Assembly (NCBI RefSeq): GCF_000024865.1 | Contig: NC_013595.1 | Coordinates: 9,734,001 to 9,798,000, forward strand | DNA from: Streptosporangium roseum DSM 43021 | GTDB taxonomy: Bacteria; Actinomycetota; Actinomycetes; Streptosporangiales; Streptosporangiaceae | Reading direction: 5' to 3' | Length of the DNA stretch: 64,000 bases | Made by a program: the position numbers and the translations under genes | In this document: piece after piece, positions 1 to 8,936 of the stretch | Layout: each line of letters opens with the position of its first letter | Numbering within the stretch: the stretch's first letter is position 1 | Notes under the pieces: model-generated | What the model was told of the DNA's origin: nothing | The model's database searches: none | What the model saw: the letters and a program-made list of their open reading frames with translations, nothing else

Positions 1-563
1 CCCTCCGATCGGCGAGCAGCCCCTCGATCCGGTACCGCTTGACCCGCACCCCGTGGATTTTGACCTGCCGCATCAGCCACACCATGTACCGATCGGTGTC
101 GATCATGGGTGCCATGTGGGAGTACGCGTCGACCACCCCGTAGTCGGGGCTGACGCCGTTGCGTTCGGCGAGCGACCGGTCCCGGACGAAACCGCGCACC
201 TTCCCCGCGAGCTCCTGCATCTTGTGCAGGTCGTGCGGGCTCTCCTCGACGGGATGGCCGAAGTAGAAGTTCGACCTCCGCATGGCCACGCCGGGGACCT
301 TGGCCCTGGCCAGCTCGTCGAACATCCTGTAGGAGGTGACGCACCAGTTCTTGGAGCGGGCGAGTGAGATCTGGTCGTGGTGGTAGCCGCACACCGCGGG
401 CGGCCACTCCCACAGCGCGCCCGCGACGACCGAGACGATCTCGGGCGCGAATTTCTCCGCGACCACGGTGACGCGGAATCCCTCTCTGGCCAGACAGAGC
501 GCAGTCGTCAATCCACTCACGCCGGCTCCGACGACAAGCACCTTCGGTGAATTCGCGCGCACT
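1..563 (-). CDS. FAD-dependent D-amino-acid-oxidase-like protein, N-terminal part (cut by left edge)
   Basis: About 187 residues are present; the C-terminus lies beyond the window. The protein opens VRANSPKVLVVGAGVSGLTT, a Rossmann FAD-binding GxGxxG loop, followed about 25 residues later by a second strand ending VTVVAE and by VAGALWEWPP, a signature of the D-amino-acid oxidase (DAO) family. Such enzymes deaminate D-amino acids or related amines with FAD and produce hydrogen peroxide. The GTG start at 563 is forced: an in-frame TAA lies directly before it, and AGAAGG sits a suitable distance upstream. No signal peptide is seen. The substrate cannot be called without the C-terminal half; related FAD oxidoreductases of natural-product pathways are possible. 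Confidence 0.75.
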
Positions 564-1047
564 TAGGAACGCCTTCTCTCTGAGTCCATCCGGCTCGATC
601 ACTTTCCTGACATGGCCGACCGCGGGAGGTCGTCGCGACAGACGCTGAAACTCTCCCAGGGTAAATCTCGGCACCGGCGGAATCCGGGACGGAGGCGGAC
701 TCGGGCCAATATTGACGTGCTTTTAGCCGGTCCCCGGCGTTATCACGGTACGGCCGAGATCACCGGAGGCCGGATTGCCTACGTTGGGATTCAGGCGCGC
801 CTATATGCCCCAGTGGGAACATTGGGGGCGGACAGGCGGCTCCGGCCATCCGAATAAACAGCGCGCAGTGCCGATGCATAGCGATATACATGAATTTCGC
901 CATGCAAATCACATGGCCACGGAGCCCACGGCCGGAGCTCACCCGGCCGGGGCCCGCACAGTCGCAGCGCACGGCCGCGGACCCTACGACCCCGGCTCAC
1001 AGCCGCGGGCCCTGCGACCCCAGCTCACGGCCAGGGCTCACACGGCC
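564..1047. other. Intergenic region with no supported gene
   Basis: I see no convincing coding sequence. The left part (564-900) is the only place for the promoter of the flavoprotein gene and is less GC-rich than its surroundings. The right part (about 930-1047) holds imperfect repeats built on GGCTCAC and CCGCGGGCCC, running into the terminator of the secreted-protein gene. Confidence 0.6.
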
Positions 1048-1089
1048 GAGGCCCGCACCCGGCGAGGCGCATTCCAGGGTGCGGGCCTC
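1048..1089 (-). terminator. Strong hairpin terminator after the secreted-protein gene
   Basis: A perfect 13-bp inverted repeat, GAGGCCCGCACCC at 1048-1060 and GGGTGCGGGCCTC at 1077-1089, has a 16-nt loop. It lies 24 bases beyond the stop codon of the minus-strand gene ending at 1113. There is no T-run, as is usual in actinomycetes. Confidence 0.75.
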
Positions 1090-1112
1090 TCATCTCGGGA
1101 CCGGGGGCCGGG

Positions 1113-2462
1113 TCAGGCGGTGGTGAGGTAGACCTGGCTGAAGTTCTCGGCGATCTTCTTGAGGTCGGCGGCCACGTCCACCTCGGGGGTGGTCGGGTTG
1201 TAGACGGCGGCCAGGCGGCGCTTGATCGGGTTGAGCTTCTTCAGCTCGTCCCAGGCGGTCAGCCGCTTCACCGTGCCCTGGGCGTCCTGGACGCGGGTCC
1301 AGAGGTTCACCTGCTGGGCGGCGCCGTCCATGACGGGGGTGGAGGCGCGGGTGGCGACCTGCTCGGGGGTCACCTGGCCGACCAGGCCGGTCTCCTCGGC
1401 GGCCACCTGGGCCAGGACGTCCCAGGAGCGGGCGCGGACCTGGATCCACTGGTTGCGCTGGGCCTTCTCGGCGTTGATCTTCCAGGTCTCGTAGCCGCCG
1501 TACAGCAGGCCGGTGTCCAGGGAGAGCTGGTCGACGCGGCCCGCGCTCAGCAGGGACTCGACCTTCTCCGGGACGACCAGCGGGTAGCGCTTGCGCATCT
1601 CGGTCTTGCAGGCCTCCTCCGCGCCGCAGGCGAGCTCGGGCACCACCGTGTGCGCGCCCAGCCGCTTTCCGGGGGCCGCCTGGCGCAGCGCCGCCGAGGC
1701 GGCCGTGACGAAGGCGGTGACCTCCTCGTCCGTCTTGAACGTCGTGTTGTAGCCGAGCTGCGAGGTGAAACGGATCCCGGCCACCTCCGGCCGCGCGGCC
1801 AGCGCGCCGATCCGCTTGACGGCCGCAGCGAAGCCCTCGGCGCCCGCCTTCCAGTCGTCGGCCAGCTCGGTGTCGAGCCAGACCCGGACCCCGGCGGCCT
1901 TGGCCGCGGTGACCGCCTGGCCGGCGGGGGTCTGCGCCGCCGCGGTCACGTCCTGGGCGGACGTGGTGAAGTTCTGCGTGGCCGTCGTCGTGGTGGGCGA
2001 GGCGGAGGGGGTGGCCGAGCCGCTCAGCTCGGACCGGCGCGGCGTGCCGTCGCCGCCTTCCCCGGTCCCGTCGACCGAACACTGCTGGCCGGCTTCGCAC
2101 TCGGGGGCTCCGCCGTCCTCGGCGCCCTCGGGGTACGGGGAGTTCTCGTCGCCGCCGATCTCCTCGCCCTCCAGCGCCGGGCAGGAGCTGCCGGGGGCGG
2201 AGCAGTCGATGAACTGCCCGTCCGACGGGCTGGCGCCCTTGAGGTTGGCCCCGTCGTCGCTCAACCAGAACATCGCGACGCCCAGGGCCTCCTCCGGCTT
2301 GGCCAGCCAGTGGCACACGACGTACGCCGGGGTGTCGGCCCCCATCAGGTCGTTGCAGCTACGGGGGTCGTCCTGCGAGTAGGCGGCGACCGCGGGGGTC
2401 ACGACACCGAGGACCGTGAGCATGGCGCCGACGGCGAGGGCCCGCCGCAGAGTGAATCGCAT
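1113..2462 (-). CDS. Secreted protein of unknown function, possible barrel-like hydrolase fold
   Basis: 449 residues. The start MRFTLRRALAVGAMLTVLG gives a classical signal peptide, cleaved probably after AVAAYS; longer forms upstream look non-coding. The next 110 residues are acidic, cysteine-containing and Ser/Thr/Pro-rich, a surface-type linker. The C-terminal 290 residues alternate strands and helices (VRVWLDTELADDW, VAGIRFTSQLGYN, KRLGAHTVVPELACG), which resembles a TIM-barrel-like enzyme. I recognise no named family or catalytic motif. A 13-bp-stem terminator follows, and there is no partner gene, so it is probably monocistronic. Extracellular location is well supported; function is unknown. 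Confidence 0.8.
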   Translation of the reverse strand: MRFTLRRALAVGAMLTVLGVVTPAVAAYSQDDPRSCNDLMGADTPAYVVCHWLAKPEEALGVAMFWLSDDGANLKGASPSDGQFIDCSAPGSSCPALEGEEIGGDENSPYPEGAEDGGAPECEAGQQCSVDGTGEGGDGTPRRSELSGSATPSASPTTTTATQNFTTSAQDVTAAAQTPAGQAVTAAKAAGVRVWLDTELADDWKAGAEGFAAAVKRIGALAARPEVAGIRFTSQLGYNTTFKTDEEVTAFVTAASAALRQAAPGKRLGAHTVVPELACGAEEACKTEMRKRYPLVVPEKVESLLSAGRVDQLSLDTGLLYGGYETWKINAEKAQRNQWIQVRARSWDVLAQVAAEETGLVGQVTPEQVATRASTPVMDGAAQQVNLWTRVQDAQGTVKRLTAWDELKKLNPIKRRLAAVYNPTTPEVDVAADLKKIAENFSQVYLTTA

Positions 2463-2777
2463 GTCCTGAAACTCCCCGGTAAAGCCAGCCAAAACGATTG
2501 CCTTGCACTCTACAGAGATCACCATTCGCCCAACAGCCCCTGACAGGAAACCGTCAGACTCCGGCCACATCATGTCCATCTCCGGCACCGTGAGGCGGGC
2601 GGCGCACCGGCCACGGATCAGGGGCCGACACTCTGGGGCAGGGTCGGGACGGCGATAGCGGGTGCAACAGGTGTGGTGCACGGAGCTCGGCAGAAGATTC
2701 GGGAGGCCGATCGGGGCGGGGGCACCTGTTCAGGCGCTCGCGGATCGCGCGGCGCTCGGCTGCTCGGCCCGGAACTC

Positions 2778-3005
2778 CTACCGTTTCGCGCGGGCGAGCA
2801 GGTGCTCGAACCGGTTGGCGTTCGGATGGCCGATGGGGTCGGACAGCTGCCAGGAGTTCCTGCGCGGCACCTCGCCGAGGAAGGCCCGGACCAGGTCGCC
2901 GAAGACGGCACGGGGCTCCGGCCGCTTGACCAGCGGGCACACGACCCGTTCGGTCAGGGGAGGTGAAATATGTCGATAAGCCACCCGGCGTATTCCACCG
3001 GTCAC
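2778..3005 (-). pseudogene. Remnant of an IS701-like DDE transposase (N-terminal part only)
   Basis: The 75-residue reading frame contains VFGDLVRAFLGEVPRRNSWQ followed by LSDPIGHPNANRFEHLLARA. This matches the conserved N-terminal region of IS701/IS4-type transposases (pattern YLRGLL..VERKNGWQLAE..G......LLARA). The frame then breaks and no DDE catalytic core or terminal inverted repeats are seen. It is a decayed scrap in the gap between the secreted-protein gene and the TPR gene. Confidence 0.6.
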
Positions 3006-3056
3006 TGTTTGGCATCATCGCCTTGAAAAGCGAGCTATGCGGGTCGAAAATGAGGC

Positions 3057-4247
3057 GTGCGAGAAGGAGATACAGCGGACACGGACTCTTTATCGGGGCC
3101 ATCACAAGAGCCCGAACAGGATGTCCGAATAGTCTATGAACAGGCGAGCGAATTACGGCGCCAGGGATTGTCCCAAGACGCGCTGACGCTCCTGGAAGGC
3201 ATTCTCCGGCGCGACCCTGACCATGCCGCCGCGCGTTACGCGCTCGTCGTGTGCCTCACCGATCTTGGACGCGCCGCCGAGGCCGTTCCCCACCTGCGTC
3301 GCGTTCTGGACGCCGTGCCCGAGCATTACGAGGCGGCCTACCGTCTGGGGCGCATCCTGCAGGCCGCCGCCGACCCGGCGGGAGCCGCCGCCGCCTACCG
3401 GCGCGTCCTGGAGATCGCCGAGTATTCAGATGCGCGCACGAGACTGCGCCAGTGTGAGCAGTCGCCTTCAGGCGCAACTCCCGACGGCTCAGCGAACCCG
3501 GCCAACGCTTTCCCTTCCGGCGAGGAAGTCCCGCCGCCGCTGCGCGCACGGGTGGACGACCGTCGCGCCATCGACCGCGGCCGATTGATCGCCGGACTCC
3601 GCCTTCAGGCCAGATACCTCGCCCCCGCCATGCTGGGCAAGGCACTCCTCGCCACCGTGGCCGCGATCCCCCTGGTGATTGCGTACGCGGGCGGCGTCTC
3701 CGGTCCGCTCCTCGTCCTACTCGCCAGCGTCTTCTTTGCAGTACCGAAGGTGGCGGCAGCGCTGATCTTGTTTGCTGGAGCGGCCGGGATCGTGACCGGC
3801 TTCCTCGGCTCGCCCCTGCGCGTCTTCGACAACGGCAGAATCGACTTGAACTGGCCGGCGGCAGACTCCTTGATCCTCGCCGCCGGCACGACGGCCCTCC
3901 TGATCATCCTCATCCTCGGGATTCCGGCCGTTTTGCTGAACTCCCGGATCAACGGGTCAGACGTCTACGAATACGGCGTCGAGGTAAGAAGAGGGCTTAT
4001 CAGGCGCACTGTCCAATTCATCTGGTATTACCAGATTGTTGAGTCGCCCAGCTATTTGCGTACCCTCGGCACCTACTTCACCCACACCGCATCGCTGGGG
4101 ATTCGCTACAACGACAACGGGGCGTCATCCGTTACCTATATCGAAATGTCCGGTGTCGGCACGCCAGCGCGGGTCAAAGGGATCGGCCACTACCTCGAAT
4201 CCCGCATCCCCGCCGAACGCCTGCCGATCCGAGGACCGTGGACATGA
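3057..4247 (+). CDS. TPR-containing membrane protein with C-terminal bPH2 (DUF304)-like domain
   Basis: 396 residues. Residues 20-130 form tetratricopeptide-like helices (VYEQASELRRQGLSQDALTL, then ARYALVVCLTDLGRAAEAVP). Hydrophobic stretches at about 195-300 (LVIAYAGGVSGPLLVLLASV, SLILAAGTTALLIILILGIP) give three to four membrane spans. The C-terminus (YEYGVEVRRGLIRRTVQFIW, then GIRYNDNGASSVTYIEMSGV) resembles the bacterial PH-like DUF304 domain. The GTG start has only a weak ribosome site and is uncertain. It ends 41 bases before a disordered-protein gene on the same strand, so the two are probably cotranscribed. A scaffold role at the membrane is inferred; no enzyme motif is present. Confidence 0.75.
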   Translation: MREGDTADTDSLSGPSQEPEQDVRIVYEQASELRRQGLSQDALTLLEGILRRDPDHAAARYALVVCLTDLGRAAEAVPHLRRVLDAVPEHYEAAYRLGRILQAAADPAGAAAAYRRVLEIAEYSDARTRLRQCEQSPSGATPDGSANPANAFPSGEEVPPPLRARVDDRRAIDRGRLIAGLRLQARYLAPAMLGKALLATVAAIPLVIAYAGGVSGPLLVLLASVFFAVPKVAAALILFAGAAGIVTGFLGSPLRVFDNGRIDLNWPAADSLILAAGTTALLIILILGIPAVLLNSRINGSDVYEYGVEVRRGLIRRTVQFIWYYQIVESPSYLRTLGTYFTHTASLGIRYNDNGASSVTYIEMSGVGTPARVKGIGHYLESRIPAERLPIRGPWT

Positions 4248-4287
4248 CGTCCAGCCTCCTGCCTCAGACAAGAACGGAGTAGCGACG

Positions 4288-5157
4288 ATGGCTTCGGGCC
4301 CTGACAAGCACCCGGAAACCGAACTCCAGCCCGCCGACCATCCCGGCAAGATGCCGCTGGGGCAGGAGCAGGCACCGCCCACCGCGTCGGAAACCGCGAC
4401 CTTGCACCAATCGGCCGGGCATCACTCCTCACCCTTCACCGCGGCGGAATATCCGGCTGCCAACGACTTCCACAAGGCAGCAGGGGAACAGCCCAAGGCG
4501 CCGCACACGGCAACTGAAATCGGGACCCCGCACGGACCCGAACACCCCTCCGGGCCTGTCCCTCCGCACACCCAGGCGACCCAGGTGTCCGTCGACGCGG
4601 CCACCCCAACGCAGCCGGTCTCCGTCGACGCGGGCACTCATAGGGAGTGGCAGGCCATCAATCCGCACCACGCGCAACCCGGGCTGGACGGCGGCGCACC
4701 TGCCGATGCGGCGACTCGGCCAGGAATCGCGCAAAGCCCGTTGGACGAGGTCAACGATCAATACAGAATCGTCCCGGATCCGCCACAGGCGACCGGCTTT
4801 CCGGACCCGCCAAAGGCTGATCAGCCGGGTTCCAGCACCACACTCCCGCACAAGCCGACGCTCTCGACCGAGCATCGCGAAGACCTCCAGCCCGGGGACA
4901 CCGACGGCGCGGGCGCATCGAATGGGGCTTCGACAGGATTGCTGCCGGGCACGGACTTCGGCGGACCCCATTTCGGCGGTGCCGGCACGTCACACGGCCA
5001 CCTGCCGGGCACGGACTTCGGCGGCCAGAACTCCAGCGATCTTCCGGAGACGGCTCTCGCACTCGGCCTCGATCATGCTGGGGCGGGCACCAGCTTTGAC
5101 ATGGATCACGGCTTCACCCACCACGCGGACATGGGCCCGCCGCCAACCATCGTCTAG
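4288..5157 (+). CDS. Low-complexity Pro/His/Gly-rich protein of unknown function
   Basis: 289 residues, predicted almost wholly disordered, rich in Pro, His, Gly, Thr and Asp, with no signal peptide or membrane span. Two copies of LPGTDFGG lie near the C-terminus (separated by HFGGAGTSHGH), followed by a His/Asp-rich end (DMDHGFTHHADMGPPP). The ATG at 4288 has GGAG nine bases upstream. It lies directly behind the TPR/bPH2 membrane protein, so it may be its client or partner. I recognise no family. Base composition is slightly less biased than in neighbouring genes. Confidence 0.6.
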   Translation: MASGPDKHPETELQPADHPGKMPLGQEQAPPTASETATLHQSAGHHSSPFTAAEYPAANDFHKAAGEQPKAPHTATEIGTPHGPEHPSGPVPPHTQATQVSVDAATPTQPVSVDAGTHREWQAINPHHAQPGLDGGAPADAATRPGIAQSPLDEVNDQYRIVPDPPQATGFPDPPKADQPGSSTTLPHKPTLSTEHREDLQPGDTDGAGASNGASTGLLPGTDFGGPHFGGAGTSHGHLPGTDFGGQNSSDLPETALALGLDHAGAGTSFDMDHGFTHHADMGPPPTIV

Positions 5158-5377
5158 TTACTCAGCGACCCTCTTGCGATCATGACGAGGCACTGCCTTG
5201 TCATGATGGCGATGACACCTTGAGGCAGCGGTGCGAGCGGCAACGGCACCTTCACCGCCGGCCAGACCGGTTGTGCCGCACCACCTCCCGCGACGGGACA
5301 GGCCTTGAGCGCCTCGCGCACCGCCTACAGCCATTCGGGCGGCACCGGCAGCACCATCGCGACGTGGAACCCGCTGA

Positions 5378-5722
5378 TCACCATCGCAGCCGCCCCGAGC
5401 ATCGTGGCAGGCCAGTACACCACGCGAAGACGTCGACCAGCCGGTCACCACCGCCGCCCGCGATCTCCTCCTCCGAGTAGCCCGGCCGGCGGAACTTCGC
5501 GATGTTGTACGGCGTGGCCAGGTAGGGGTACAGGTGCTCACGCGCGATCGCACGGGCCTTGCCGGGATCGAACTCGAACAGCACCGGGTGCTCGCCCCCC
5601 AGGAACGCGTCGGGACCGACGATTCGGAGTATTTCGATACGAAAACGCGGACCATCCTGCCATCGGGCGTCTGCTGTCCCTTCTAGGTGAAGTCGGCGGA
5701 ACGGGCACGCGCTGACCGGCAC
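5378..5722 (-). pseudogene. Decayed luciferase-like (F420-type) oxidoreductase, C-terminal part
   Basis: The frame contains FLGGEHPVLFEFDPGKARAI, then EHLYPYLATPYNIAKFRRPG, then EEEIAGGGGDRLVDVFAWCT. This is the C-terminal pattern of LLM-class flavin/F420-dependent oxidoreductases (LxTDPARARxIAR, LPNYxxNWRRLGF, GGSDRLVDALVAWG). The flavin-binding N-terminal barrel is missing. After AWCT the frame is lost, and degraded homologous-looking sequence continues in other frames to about 5160 with an internal stop. The 630-base gap 5158-5788 holds no other gene. Confidence 0.5.
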
Positions 5723-5788
5723 CGCGACATGTCGGTGCGGACTGGTTCGGGTGGAGCCGTTCAGGCCTTGTCGTCGGCGAGCCGATGA

Positions 5789-6739
5789 TCAGGCACCGCC
5801 TCGCCCCCGCTCCTGTCGATCCTCGTAATGATCGCTTTCGCCGACATGCGGCGACCGGCTGCTCAAGCAGCAGCGGACGAAGTCTCCGATGACGGGATCG
5901 GCGTCGTCGGCGGGTGCCCAGGCCACGCCGACCTGGCTGGAGCTGACGCCGTTGACGGGCCGGTAGGTGACGCCGGGGCGGGCGTAGAAGCGGGCAGCGG
6001 ATCGGGGGGCCAGCGCGATGCCGTAGCCGTTGGCGATCGCGCTGAGCCAGTCGTCAGGCTGCTCGACGACCGCGCCGATACGGACGGGATGGCCATCCCG
6101 TTCGTCGGTCGCCAGCCAGAAGTCCCGCCAGCGCCCCGTCGCGGCAGGGGCCGCCACGAACGGCTCGTCCCACAGGTCGGGGAAGGAGATCACCTCACGC
6201 GTGGCAAGCGGGTGCGCCGTGGGGAGCGCGACCCAGCGGGGCTCGGCGAACAGCACTTCCACCCGCAGGTCGTCCTGTCCGGGGAAGGGCAGCCGTACAA
6301 GAGCGACATCGATGTCTCCCGAGGCGAGTCCGGCGGCCGGGGTGGACCAGGTGGCCTGCCGCATCTCCGCTCGCCAGTCCGGCCGGAGCCGGGCGAACTC
6401 CGCGATGATGTGCTGGGTGGCCTCGTTGGCGGCGCTGGCCAGGTAGCCGATCCGCAACACGCGCTCTGTCCGGCCGGCCGCGTTCTTGGTCTCCCGCAGG
6501 ATCCGGCCCCAGCCCTCCAGCAGGGCGGGTACCTGCTCGGCGAGGATCCGGCCCGGCTCGGTGAGAGCCATGCCGGCCCGCGATCGGGTGAACAGCCGCA
6601 CGCTGAGCATGTTTTCGAGTTGCTTGATCTGTTTGGTGAGCGCCGGTTGCGACACGAAGAGCCGTTCCGCGGCGCGAGTCAGGTTCCCCTCCTCCGCCAC
6701 GACGGCGAAGTACCGCAACAGCCGCGTGTCGACATCCAT
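5789..6739 (-). CDS. LysR-family transcriptional regulator
   Basis: 316 residues, normal for the family. Residues 1-60 form the winged helix-turn-helix (LLRYFAVVAEEGNLTRAAER, then LFVSQPALTKQIKQLE), followed by the linker and a periplasmic-binding-like effector domain (about 90-300). It is divergent from a small-gene pair starting at 6857 across a 117-base gap, the usual layout for a LysR protein controlling its neighbour and itself. Effector unknown. The last residues (SDHYEDRQERGRGGA) are hydrophilic and atypical. Confidence 0.9.
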   Translation of the reverse strand: MDVDTRLLRYFAVVAEEGNLTRAAERLFVSQPALTKQIKQLENMLSVRLFTRSRAGMALTEPGRILAEQVPALLEGWGRILRETKNAAGRTERVLRIGYLASAANEATQHIIAEFARLRPDWRAEMRQATWSTPAAGLASGDIDVALVRLPFPGQDDLRVEVLFAEPRWVALPTAHPLATREVISFPDLWDEPFVAAPAATGRWRDFWLATDERDGHPVRIGAVVEQPDDWLSAIANGYGIALAPRSAARFYARPGVTYRPVNGVSSSQVGVAWAPADDADPVIGDFVRCCLSSRSPHVGESDHYEDRQERGRGGA

Positions 6740-6856
6740 GCCGTCAGGTTATGGATGCAGGTATTGGACGCCAAGCTGGGCCCTCGGAGAGGCTTGATGC
6801 CGTGAGCGAGCAACGGGCTCGCCAGTCCCCCGCACTGTTTATTTCCGGGAGTAGCC

Positions 6857-7162
6857 GTGTCTGTCTTCATGATCTCGTACCAGGTGGCGGACGAGGGCGT
6901 CGCCGAGGTTGTCGAGGCGATCGAGAAGGCCTTCGCCGCCGTGGACGCACAGCGGCCGGACGGCATCCGGTATGCCTACCTGCGCAGGGCCGGCGGCACC
7001 GAGTTCGTCGCTCTGCTGGAGCTCGCCGACGGCGTGGAGAATCCGCTGCCCGGCCTCGCCGAGGCGCGCCGGCTCCAGGCGACCGTGGCCAGGTGGGCGG
7101 TGGGGCCGGCCCCGGCGCCCCAGCCTTTCGACGTTCTGGGCGACTACCGCATGCGCGGCTGA
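6857..7162 (+). CDS. Small ABM-like (ferredoxin-fold) protein
   Basis: 101 residues, GTG start with GGGAG a few bases upstream. The pattern MSVFMISYQVADEGVAEVVE followed by GTEFVALLELADGVENPLPG and a C-terminal strand is typical of dimeric alpha/beta-barrel (antibiotic-biosynthesis-monooxygenase-like) proteins of about 100 residues. It is divergent from a LysR regulator and 16 bases upstream of a DoxX-like membrane protein, with which it should be cotranscribed. Catalytic activity is uncertain; many relatives are annotated only as hypothetical. Confidence 0.7.
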   Translation: MSVFMISYQVADEGVAEVVEAIEKAFAAVDAQRPDGIRYAYLRRAGGTEFVALLELADGVENPLPGLAEARRLQATVARWAVGPAPAPQPFDVLGDYRMRG

Positions 7163-7178
7163 ACGGAGGTCAGACGGA

Positions 7179-7529
7179 ATGTTCGCCGCCTACGTCATGG
7201 TCACGGTCGTCACGATCGTGGCCACTGCGGGGATCGTCCTCGCCGACTTCACCGGAGCGGGGTTCGTCCTGGCCAACTCGGCAGAGGTGGGCCTGTCCCC
7301 GTCCTGGATCCCCCTGCTCGGATGGCTGAAAGCCGCGGGCGCCGTCGGGCTCCTGCTGGGACTTCTGGGCGTGCCGCTCGTCGGTCTCGCCGCCGCTGCC
7401 GGGCTCGTGCTCTTCTTCGTCGGCGCTGTCGTGGCCCACGTTCGGGCCCGCGTCTTTCACAACATCGTCTTTCCCGGAGGCTACCTGGCACTGGCCATCG
7501 GATCATTCACCCTGGCCGCCGTGCAGTGA
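7179..7529 (+). CDS. DoxX-like small integral membrane protein
   Basis: 116 residues with four hydrophobic segments (AYVMVTVVTIVATAGIVLAD; WLKAAGAVGLLLGLLGVPLV; LAAAAGLVLFFVGAVVAHVR; YLALAIGSFTLAAV). Length, topology and the loop GWLKAAGAVGLL match the DoxX-like family. ATG at 7179 follows a good GGAGGT site that begins 14 bases upstream. It is second in a two-gene unit controlled presumably by the divergent LysR protein. Its role is unknown; family members are linked to redox or stress membranes. Confidence 0.8.
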   Translation: MFAAYVMVTVVTIVATAGIVLADFTGAGFVLANSAEVGLSPSWIPLLGWLKAAGAVGLLLGLLGVPLVGLAAAAGLVLFFVGAVVAHVRARVFHNIVFPGGYLALAIGSFTLAAVQ

Positions 7530-7718
7530 CCTCCTGGATCCGGCGACCTTCGACAGCGTCCCCCAGGCAGAAGGCCCGCGGTTCCCGGAGTCGCGGTGAA
7601 CCCGGTCTCCGACATCGCCGCGGGTCCTCCGGCCGGACACCGGCCGACGGACCGGTTCGACAGGCGAGAGATCGTCAACGCGACCCTGTGCACGGAAGCT
7701 CGCAGAACGAACGCCCTC
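7530..7718. other. Gap with a possible trace of an IS5-type transposase
   Basis: The plus-strand frame near 7640-7690 reads PTDRFDRREIVNATLCTEA, reminiscent of the REIVNAILYVxRTG motif near the start of IS5-family transposases, but only about ten residues match and the frame does not continue. No gene is supported. Confidence 0.25.
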
Positions 7719-8936
7719 TCAGAGCCCCAGCGCCTCGCACGCGCGCGTCACCCCGTCCTCGGCGCGCATCCGCTCCCCCAGCCGGGCCGCCGCCGTCCTG
7801 ATCCGCCCGTCCCGTACGGCGCGCGCCACTCTCCCGGCCAGCGTCTCCGCGGTGACCTTCCGCACCGGCAGCGGCGCGGGCCCCGCGCCCAGCAGGGCCA
7901 CCCGGGCGCCCCAGAACGGCTGGTCGGAGAAGAAGGGGCAGACCACCCCCGGGACCCCCGCCCGCAGCCCGCTTCCCGTCGTCCCGGCGCCCCCGTGATG
8001 CACCACCGCGGCCACCCGCGGGAAAAGCCATCCGTGGTCGGCGTCGCCGACCGCGAACATGTCCTCCGCCCCGCCGTACGGCATGCCCTGCAGAACTCCC
8101 CGGACCCCGGCCCGGCGCAGCGCCGCCACCACCGTCGCGGCCATCGCGTCCGGGTCGGCGGGGACCATGCTGCCGAACCCCACGTAGACCGGTGGCGGCC
8201 CGGCGCCGAGGAACGCCTCCAGCTCGGGCCCGGGAGCCCAGGCGCGCTCCAGCGGCCAGAACCCGGTCAGGTGCACGTAGTCGGGCCAGTCCGCCGGGCG
8301 CGCGACGACCGAGGGGCTCACCCCGCACAGCACCGGCACCCGGCCGGCACGCGCCTGGCGGAAGGGGCTCCCCCGCATGGGCCCCAGCGTGAACACCCTG
8401 CTCCGCAGCCGGTTCACCATGCGGCCCAGCAGCAGCCAGCTCAGCCCCTCCACCAGCGCGTAACTGGCCCGGTTGCCCGCCCTGCCGAGGGTCCGCAACG
8501 GGACCAGCGGGTTGGGAAAGGCCCCGGTGGGCTCGCTGGGCTGGAAGTGGAGCAGCGCGTACGGCATGCCGTACCGCTCGGAGAGGTGGTGGCCGAAGCC
8601 GCCCAGCGCGGGCGAGAGCACCAGGTCCGCGCCCGCGCAGGCCGCGTCCACCTCGGTGACCAGCCGCTCGGCGAGCGGCTCCACGATCCTGCGGAACCCC
8701 CGGGCGAACCCGGCGGGGCCGCTGCGCAGCCACGCCTGCCCCTCCTCGGACTCCACGATCCTCAGGGGGTCGACGCTCACGGGGGCGAGTCCGAGCCCGG
8801 CCTCCTCGACCAGCCCGCCGTACCGGGCGGCGGCGACGACCGTGACCCGGTGCCCCCTCGCGGCGAGCCCCGCACCGAGCGCCACGCAGGGCTGGGTGTC
8901 CCCCCGCGACCCGAACGCCAGGACCGCGATCCTCAC
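7719..8936 (-). CDS. GT1-family (UGT-like) glycosyltransferase
   Basis: 405 residues. The N-terminus VRIAVLAFGSRGDTQPCVAL carries the GSRGDTQP nucleotide-sugar/acceptor motif of sterol- and macrolide-type glycosyltransferases. The C-terminal donor domain has YVGFGSM, HHGGAGTTGSGLRAGVPGVV and PFFSDQPFWG. It should move a sugar from a nucleotide donor to a lipid or polyketide-like acceptor in the cytoplasm. The GTG start at 8936 overlaps the stop of the upstream MFS gene (GTGA), so it is translationally coupled as the last gene of the acyl-ligase, MmpL, MFS operon. The acceptor is therefore probably the exported lipid. Confidence 0.9.
   Translation of the reverse strand: MRIAVLAFGSRGDTQPCVALGAGLAARGHRVTVVAAARYGGLVEEAGLGLAPVSVDPLRIVESEEGQAWLRSGPAGFARGFRRIVEPLAERLVTEVDAACAGADLVLSPALGGFGHHLSERYGMPYALLHFQPSEPTGAFPNPLVPLRTLGRAGNRASYALVEGLSWLLLGRMVNRLRSRVFTLGPMRGSPFRQARAGRVPVLCGVSPSVVARPADWPDYVHLTGFWPLERAWAPGPELEAFLGAGPPPVYVGFGSMVPADPDAMAATVVAALRRAGVRGVLQGMPYGGAEDMFAVGDADHGWLFPRVAAVVHHGGAGTTGSGLRAGVPGVVCPFFSDQPFWGARVALLGAGPAPLPVRKVTAETLAGRVARAVRDGRIRTAAARLGERMRAEDGVTRACEALGL

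Noticed and set aside
612..857. An 81-codon plus-strand frame in the first gap
   Set aside because: No ribosome site and an Arg-rich translation with no motif.
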